DNA of 64,000 bases. It comes from Colimorpha_A sp900556615 (lineage in GTDB: Bacteria; Bacillota; Clostridia; Oscillospirales; CAG-272). The notes beneath the pieces were generated by a model. That model saw nothing but the letters and a program-made list of their open reading frames with translations, made no database searches and was not told where the DNA came from. How positions within the stretch are numbered: the stretch's first letter is position 1; every line of letters begins with the position of its first letter. Both the position numbers and the translations under genes were made by a program. Location of the stretch: contig CAVBUH010000073.1 of NCBI GenBank assembly GCA_963598415.1, positions 133,520 to 197,519 of the forward strand. Reading direction: 5' to 3'. Shown piece by piece: positions 59,035-64,000 of the stretch.

Positions 59035-59949
59035 TCAGAATATTCCCGGAATCATAACGGCGAGAGCAAAGCCTGCGACAAAAGAGGCTGTATTTGCGAC
59101 AAGTGCATAGACGGCGGCAAGCCATTTTTTATGCTTTCGTTCAGATAATTTGTTCAGAAGAAGTGAATATACAATTGCTTCTGAAACAAATACAATCAAT
59201 TCCAGCACGAAATAAGCCGCGATAAAAGCAAGATAACCATTTTTATAGTTAACAACATTCAAAAGTACATTAAGAAATATTTGCGTTGCTGTATTTATAC
59301 CCGTAATAAATAATATTTGTTTTTTCGTGCGGTAACCGAAAATAAGGGCAATTCCGATTTCAATCAGGATCGTTGAGACGATGCGGACGGAAAGGGAGAT
59401 CACTTCTTCGGTATAATGATATGATTGGTATGCTTTTATATAGATATTGCCGTTCAGGTCTTCATTTTGTTTCAAATAATCTTCCATGTTGACGGTGAAG
59501 TAGCTGTCGAAGGCGTAACGGTTATATATACTGCTGACGGCATAGACGTTGCTTTCGGGAAAGTAAAGAAGGATTTTAAATTCGGATGGTGGATAGTAGG
59601 TCCAAGCCAATTCCTTTGTTTGGTCAATGCGCCACACTGTCTGAAGAAAATGATATCCGTCGGAGTCTTGATAATCAATAAAGGCTTTCCAAATATCGTA
59701 TTCCGGGAAATGGTCGGTATAACCGTCATTTTTATTGTACAGAGCATTTTCCTCTGTGCCGTCCCATGCGAAAGCAGGTCCGGTGGACTCTGTTTTAGAT
59801 AGAAGCGTTCCGTAACAGATTTCATTTCCGAGTCCTTTAAAGGCGATACGAACGGAGGGCTTAGGTCCCATATCAGCGCTTACGGTTATCGGAATCAGAA
59901 TCGATATCAGGAATGTGAGCGTTAATATATAAATCATTTTCTTTTTCAT
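59035..59949 (-). CDS. Exported multipass membrane protein of unknown function
   Basis: A 304-residue protein. Cleavable signal at 1-25 (ending TVSADMGPKPS), an extracytoplasmic domain of ~150 residues with several Tyr/Trp, then four or five hydrophobic helices (~170-300). The MGPKPS start of the mature domain is seen in a group of uncharacterised clostridial proteins I have met before, with no known function. ATG 59949 is preceded by AAAGGGTGATTTT. It stands alone on the minus strand and ends 28 bp from a composite R1-R2 repeat. Confidence 0.7.
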   Translation of the reverse strand: MKKKMIYILTLTFLISILIPITVSADMGPKPSVRIAFKGLGNEICYGTLLSKTESTGPAFAWDGTEENALYNKNDGYTDHFPEYDIWKAFIDYQDSDGYHFLQTVWRIDQTKELAWTYYPPSEFKILLYFPESNVYAVSSIYNRYAFDSYFTVNMEDYLKQNEDLNGNIYIKAYQSYHYTEEVISLSVRIVSTILIEIGIALIFGYRTKKQILFITGINTATQIFLNVLLNVVNYKNGYLAFIAAYFVLELIVFVSEAIVYSLLLNKLSERKHKKWLAAVYALVANTASFVAGFALAVMIPGIF

Positions 59950-60096
59950 AAAATCACCCTTTGCGGGAAAAATATTTCGCTGTTCCGCCCGATTTTCGAT
60001 AAAGAAATTTTTTCGTTATGAGCGTTTCGGAGGATTTGGGTAAATAAATCCATATCATGAATGGTTTACCGTGACGCGGCATGTCCCGTAAAAGTA

Positions 60097-60495
60097 TTAA
60101 TCGGAAACGTCCGTATGTTCTGTATCATCGATATCTTCTTCGTTATGCATAAATTCTCTGAGACCTACGCGTCTTTCCAAACGTTCTTTTTCGACCATGT
60201 CAGAAAGCATATTCTTAACGTCCTTCGGCTTTTTGATATGTTTGATATCGAATTCAGGACTTGTCTTGTCGCCGGAACAGCAGTGTATTGTACCGAGACC
60301 GAAGAGCCTTTCCACGAATGAACGCTTCAGGGTTATGTCCATAATTCTGTAAAGTCTGATTTCATCCTCTGTGCGGGAAAATAAGCCGGTATCCACAATC
60401 AGCTTATTCTCGGTAAGACAATATCTTGTAAATGACCACGGCAGTCCGAATACAGTGCGTTTCCTGTCTTTCCAAATTATTTTTTCGGATTCCAT
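60097..60495 (-). CDS. Bacterial PH-domain (YdbS/bPH2-like) protein
   Basis: A 132-residue soluble protein. Residues ~8-100 match the bPH_2 pattern: YCLTENKLIVDTGLFSRTEDEIRLYRI followed in pieces by MDITLKRSFVERLFGLGTI. Unlike YdbS it has no transmembrane helices, and it ends in a very acidic tail (EEDIDDTEHTD). Function of the family is unclear; it may bind a membrane protein. ATG 60495 has GAGGGAATATACAT upstream and a promoter lies at 60611-60639. Confidence 0.75.
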   Translation of the reverse strand: MESEKIIWKDRKRTVFGLPWSFTRYCLTENKLIVDTGLFSRTEDEIRLYRIMDITLKRSFVERLFGLGTIHCCSGDKTSPEFDIKHIKKPKDVKNMLSDMVEKERLERRVGLREFMHNEEDIDDTEHTDVSD

Positions 60496-60610
60496 ATGTA
60501 TATTCCCTCATTTCTTTTATTTTTTAATAAATCTGATTTTACAAAGATTACCGATATTTGATATTTATATCGTGAGAAAAAATGTTTACTCAGCAAGTTC
60601 TTTTTAGTAT

Positions 60611-60639
60611 ATTATATCATACGAGAATTGATAATACAA
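60611..60639 (-). promoter_or_regulatory. Promoter of PH-domain gene
   Basis: On the minus strand TTGTAT (60639-60634), 17 bp, TATAAT (60616-60611). Confidence 0.55.
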
Positions 60640-60658
60640 TATATTTGCCGGTGGGCTT

Positions 60659-61624
60659 TTATTTTTTTGTCAAAAGAGAGCAAAGCTTTCTCTTATATGC
60701 TCTGAATTTGATTGCTTTCGGATGATAATGGCTCATAAAAAATTCAAAGTGATCATTGTCCATAGATTTTTCAAGGGATTTCCATGCGGTATGAAAAGAG
60801 ATTTTATACTGTGGGGGTATATCCTTGCATTTTCCGGCTTGTTCGGCTTGAAAATATAATGCGGCAATTTTTCTGTTCTTAACGTTTCTTGTTTTTTGAG
60901 ATAATTCCGTTAAACCTTGTTTGGCATAAAACTCTTCTCTTTCTTCAAAGGCTTCAATGGCGTGATATCTTTTCAAGGTGAAAGCGGAATTCATGATGCT
61001 TCCGGGGACCGTATAGTAGTAATAAAGCTTGTCGCTTATTACCGCTACCCGCTCTGCTTTATAATACAGCTTGTATGTGATAAACTCATCTTCATGAATT
61101 TTGCCGAGCGGAAAGCGAAGGTTATCAAATAAATTTCTATGATATAATTTATTCCATGCAGTTACATACTTTACTGCTTCCTGATAAATTTTTTCACAGG
61201 CTTCAATTCCGGATATTGCTTCAACATCGAGAACTTCTTTCGGTATCGGAACAGCTTCTCCTTCATTCAACCTCTCTACATCCGCTATGCTGATATCAGC
61301 ATGGCATTGGTCGATCGCATATTTAAGTGCGTAAAGACTGTCGCTCCGTATGGCATCATCGCTGTCAACGAAGGTAACATATTCACCCTTCATAATATCA
61401 AGTCCTGCGTTTCGCGCGGAAGAGAGTCCGCCGTTTTCTTTATGCACAACCCGGATCCGGTTATCCTTTTCCGCCCAGGCGTCGCACATGGCGGGGCAGT
61501 TGTCTGGGCTTCCGTCATCGACAAGAATCAATTCAAAATCGGTATAGGTTTGCGCAAGAATGCTTTTCACACAGCGGTCAAGATATTTTTCAACTTTGTA
61601 TACGGGCACTATAACGGTAATCAT
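60659..61624 (-). CDS. Glycosyltransferase family 2
   Basis: A 321-residue GT-A enzyme. N-terminal VIVPVYKVEKYLDRCV, the nucleotide-sugar aspartates in LILVDDGSPDNCP, and FVDSDDA (DxD) are intact; the acceptor half contains GKIHEDEFITY. It adds a sugar to a surface polysaccharide at the cytoplasmic membrane face; donor and acceptor are unknown. Its first ~170 bp of conserved sequence are nearly identical to the next gene upstream, while the rest differs. Last gene of a wecB-GT2-GT2 operon (16 bp gap). Confidence 0.88.
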   Translation of the reverse strand: MITVIVPVYKVEKYLDRCVKSILAQTYTDFELILVDDGSPDNCPAMCDAWAEKDNRIRVVHKENGGLSSARNAGLDIMKGEYVTFVDSDDAIRSDSLYALKYAIDQCHADISIADVERLNEGEAVPIPKEVLDVEAISGIEACEKIYQEAVKYVTAWNKLYHRNLFDNLRFPLGKIHEDEFITYKLYYKAERVAVISDKLYYYYTVPGSIMNSAFTLKRYHAIEAFEEREEFYAKQGLTELSQKTRNVKNRKIAALYFQAEQAGKCKDIPPQYKISFHTAWKSLEKSMDNDHFEFFMSHYHPKAIKFRAYKRKLCSLLTKK

Positions 61625-61640
61625 GTTATTTCCTTAAAGT

Positions 61641-62645
61641 TTATAAATTCTTTGGATCTTCAAATCCCTGTTCTTCACAATAATTGCTCATATAAAATTT
61701 TTTTAAATGATTTATGGGCAGAACAGTTGAAAGGTATATAATTTTATTTTTCACAGATAAATAGCGCTGTGGTATCGCTGTAATTTTCAATAAGTAGCGG
61801 AAATAATATTTAATAAAAACTCTTTTTAGTTCTTTATTTTCATGTTGCAGAATGGAAGCTTTTGCAAACTGAACAAGTAAATGATAGGCAGAGATGGCGG
61901 CGGAACGCTCTGCTTTACTTTTACGATAAAACATATAATGTTCATATCTGATATCAATCGCAATAAACTTTTTAGGAGATAGCGGAGAAAGCATAGCGCT
62001 TTTATCTTCGTTTTGCGGAAAAAAATAATAATAAAGAGGTGCTTTGCAATTTAAAACTTTGTGTGCTTCATGGAGAACATAGGGATAAAGATGTAAATCC
62101 TCATAGGTAATCCCGACCTTAAAGCGGATATGATCAAAAATTCTTTTAATATACAATTTTCCCCACGGAGCAGGGCGACAATTTTCAAAAACGGATTCAC
62201 TTCTAAAAATTTTGTCACTGTCATATATCTCACACTGATCGGATAAAGCAATAGTTTTACTGTCTGGCATTTCGTCCGTATCAAATTTTATCGAACCGCA
62301 AACCACAATATCTGCCTTTTCGGAAACAATCAAGCGATAAAGAGTACTACATATTTTAGGATGAACCGCATCATCACTATCAATAAACATAACGTAGTTT
62401 CCTGTCATGATATCCAGTCCTACGTTTCTCGCGCTTGATACGCCGCCGTTTTCTTTATGCACAACCCGGATTCGGTTATCCTTTTCCGCCCAGGTGTCGC
62501 ACATGGCGGGGCAGTTGTCTGGGCTTCCGTCATCGACAAGAATCAATTCAAAATCGGTATAGGTTTGGTCAAGAATGCTTTTCACACAGCGGTCAAGATA
62601 TTTTTCAACTTTGTATACGGGGACAATAATGCTTATTTCCGGCAT
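61641..62645 (-). CDS. Glycosyltransferase family 2 (second)
   Basis: A 334-residue GT-A enzyme with IIVPVYKVEKYLDRCV, LILVDDGSPDNCP, ARNVGLDIMTGNYVMFIDSDDA and a middle YEDLHLYPYVLHEA acceptor-site region. I chose ATG 62645 (MPEISIIV) with AAAGGG upstream over the start at 62675. It overlaps the end of wecB by 41 bp, so the genes are coupled. Diverged from its downstream neighbour except in the N-terminal block, so the two probably act on successive residues of one glycan. Confidence 0.87.
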   Translation of the reverse strand: MPEISIIVPVYKVEKYLDRCVKSILDQTYTDFELILVDDGSPDNCPAMCDTWAEKDNRIRVVHKENGGVSSARNVGLDIMTGNYVMFIDSDDAVHPKICSTLYRLIVSEKADIVVCGSIKFDTDEMPDSKTIALSDQCEIYDSDKIFRSESVFENCRPAPWGKLYIKRIFDHIRFKVGITYEDLHLYPYVLHEAHKVLNCKAPLYYYFFPQNEDKSAMLSPLSPKKFIAIDIRYEHYMFYRKSKAERSAAISAYHLLVQFAKASILQHENKELKRVFIKYYFRYLLKITAIPQRYLSVKNKIIYLSTVLPINHLKKFYMSNYCEEQGFEDPKNL

Positions 62646-63744
62646 ATGAAAACCCTTTCTCAATAATATCTGCAATTTTTACACATGCGAAGCCGTCTCC
62701 GTAGGGATTGACCGCTCTGCTCATCTTATTATATTCGCTTGGATTGTCAAGAAGCTCGGTGAAGCTGCGAAAGATGGTTTCCTCATCGGTGCCTACAAGC
62801 CTCAGCGTTCCGGCGTCGATTCCTTCCGGACGTTCTGTGGTATTACGCATCACAAGGACAGGCTTTCCGAGCGCGGGCGCCTCCTCCTGTATTCCCCCCG
62901 AATCGGTGAGGATAAGCTCGCATCGGCTCATGAAGTTGTGAAAATCAAGAACGTCAAGAGGTTCAATCATTTTAATCCGGTCATCGTTTCCGAGAAGCTC
63001 CGAAGCGATTTTGCGAATCTCCGGATTCAGGTGAATCGGATAGATCACCTTTACATCGGGATGCGCGTCGGTCACCCGGCGAATCGCACGGAACATATTT
63101 CTCATCGGTTCACCGAGATTTTCTCTGCGATGTGCGGTGATTAGAATCAACCGGCTTCCCTTTGCCCATTCAAGCATGGGGTGAAAATAATTCTCACGTA
63201 CTGTGGTCTTAAGAGCGTCGATGGCAGTATTTCCGGTAACGAATATCGTTTCGGGATTTTTTCCTTCGTCCAGAAGATTTTTTGCGGCGCGTTCCGTCGG
63301 GGCAAAATTGTACTTACTTACAATACCGGTTGCCTGACGGTTAAATTCCTCGGGATAGGGGGACATAATATCGTAGGTACGAAGTCCCGCTTCAACGTGT
63401 CCGACCGGGATGCGAAGATAGTAACAGGCAAGAGCTGTGGCAAAGGTGGTTGTGGTGTCGCCGTGAACCAGTACGAGATCGGGGCTTTCCTTTTCAAGGA
63501 CGGGCTTGATTTTCTCGAGAATTCCGATTGTGATATCAAAAAGCGTCTGTCTGTCCTTCATAATGGAGAGGTCGTAATCGGGGACAATATGAAAGACTTC
63601 TAAAACCTGATTCAGCATACTTTGGTGCTGACCGGTAACGCAGACAACGGTGTTTATGTCCTCCCTCGTCTTAAGCTCATTTACAAGAGGGCACATCTTG
63701 ATTGCCTCCGGACGGGTTCCGAAGACCGGCATTACTTTTTTCAT
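62605..63744 (-). CDS. wecB: UDP-N-acetylglucosamine 2-epimerase (non-hydrolysing)
   Basis: Converts UDP-GlcNAc to UDP-ManNAc, 379 residues. Motifs: PVFGTRPEAIKMCPLV at the N-terminus, VCVTGQHQSML, LVHGDTTTTFA, HVEAGLRTYD, TAHRRENLG and TDSGGIQEEAPALGKPVLVMR are all family hallmarks. ATG 63744 has GGAG 6 bp upstream; the upstream in-frame ATGs are poorer. It supplies ManNAc for the WecG/TagA-type transferase at 6185 or for the local GT2 enzymes. First gene of the minus-strand glycan operon. Confidence 0.94.
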   Translation of the reverse strand: MKKVMPVFGTRPEAIKMCPLVNELKTREDINTVVCVTGQHQSMLNQVLEVFHIVPDYDLSIMKDRQTLFDITIGILEKIKPVLEKESPDLVLVHGDTTTTFATALACYYLRIPVGHVEAGLRTYDIMSPYPEEFNRQATGIVSKYNFAPTERAAKNLLDEGKNPETIFVTGNTAIDALKTTVRENYFHPMLEWAKGSRLILITAHRRENLGEPMRNMFRAIRRVTDAHPDVKVIYPIHLNPEIRKIASELLGNDDRIKMIEPLDVLDFHNFMSRCELILTDSGGIQEEAPALGKPVLVMRNTTERPEGIDAGTLRLVGTDEETIFRSFTELLDNPSEYNKMSRAVNPYGDGFACVKIADIIEKGFSYAGNKHYCPRIQS

Positions 63745-63815
63745 GATAATCTCCATTCTGACGCATAGCGTCAACACAAATAGGAATGAAATTCGACTGT
63801 GTTTCCCTTGGAAAC

Positions 63816-63839
63816 AAAAATGGGTTGAGGCCCATTTTT
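63816..63839. other. Hairpin with A/T arms at R1 left edge
   Basis: 9-bp perfect stem AAAAATGGG (63816-63824) and CCCATTTTT (63831-63839), symmetric enough to terminate in either direction. Confidence 0.5.
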
Positions 63840-64000
63840 AAGGCAATACCGCCGGGTGCACAGCTAACGCCTTTATTGCGCATTTGCTTGCATCTTTTCC
63901 GTCATACTTCACAAATTTCGTCGGCAGGGGCTATCGCACTAACGCGCGGCTGCCCCACGAAGTCGGGTTTTGCGGATGAAATCCGCAATTTTGACCATTT
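63838..64000. repeat. Composite R1 with R2 in reverse orientation, cut by window edge
   Basis: R1 left arm TTAAGGCAATACCGCCGGG through ATTTCGTCGGCAG, then from 63927 an R2 in reverse orientation (GGGGCTATCGCACTAACG ... GGATGAAATCCGC). R2 enters exactly at the centre loop of R1. Confidence 0.75.

Noticed and set aside
1..64000. tRNA, rRNA, CRISPR array, prophage or transposase genes
   Set aside because: No T-loop/anticodon arrangements, spacer arrays, or phage or transposase motifs were recognised on either strand by eye.

Overview
The window looks like chromosomal DNA of an anaerobic, low-to-mid GC Clostridia-type Firmicute, probably a gut Oscillospirales-like lineage. The evidence is AGGAGG-type ribosome binding sites, consensus TTGACA/TATAAT promoters, two [FeFe]-hydrogenase-type proteins, a BceRS-BceAB peptide-resistance module, rpsO-pnp and cysE-cysS gene order, and many small clostridial hypothetical proteins. 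No rRNA, tRNA, prophage, transposase gene or CRISPR array was seen. The strain or species cannot be named from the sequence alone.

Layout. 1-4126 (minus): housekeeping run of a yfcE-like phosphodiesterase, a membrane protein, galU, dCMP deaminase, a membrane-anchored hypothetical, rimI and the 5' part of tsaD. 4556-5744 (plus): three small unknown proteins. 6185-6937 (minus): a TagA/WecG-type glycosyltransferase. 7902-13953 (plus): a DeoR regulator followed by a 2-oxoacid dehydrogenase complex (E2, E3 and a fused E1 alpha-beta). 14285-21073 (plus): a LysR regulator, then an APH-like kinase, two small [2Fe-2S] proteins, a sensory PAS-containing [FeFe] hydrogenase, a SpoIIE-type phosphatase and a catalytic-type monomeric [FeFe] hydrogenase. 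21171-29185: an AraC-controlled locus with a DapA/NanA-family lyase, a very large sialidase-fold lipoprotein, an anchored surface protein and a solute-binding lipoprotein. 29455-31232: an ECF sigma factor with a membrane partner. 31907-36784 (minus): MATE exporter, HI0933-type flavoprotein, RpiR regulator, zinc-ribbon membrane protein. 37410-44066 (plus): cysE-cysS, a second solute-binding lipoprotein, rpsO and pnp. 44628-49235 (plus): bceRS-bceAB-like module. 50062-58526: YczE-like membrane protein, galM, araB, guaB (minus), lipid kinase, glpK. 59035-63744 (minus): membrane protein, PH-domain protein, two GT2 glycosyltransferases and wecB.

The dehydrogenase complex makes NADH and acyl-CoA while the neighbouring hydrogenase operon can dispose of electrons as H2 and sense redox or H2 state. 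The AraC locus probably recognises and catabolises a host- or plant-derived glycan acid. galM, araB and glpK indicate use of sugars and glycerol. tagA, wecB and the GT2 genes point to ManNAc-containing cell-surface glycans.

The most unusual content lies between genes. About 13 full, decayed or miniature copies of a ~180-bp inverted-repeat element (called R1 here) begin and end with TTAAGGCAATACCG/CGGTATTGCCTTAA. A second structured element of about 180 bp made of four hairpins (R2) sits inside or beside R1 remnants. A third element with 12-bp terminal inverted repeats and 6-bp target duplications (called TIR12 here) occurs twice; one copy has R1 nested inside it and abuts the bceRS promoter. 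Separately, two promoters of the AraC locus share one operator architecture: TGTCCT, 15 nt, TGTCCT, 9 nt, -35.
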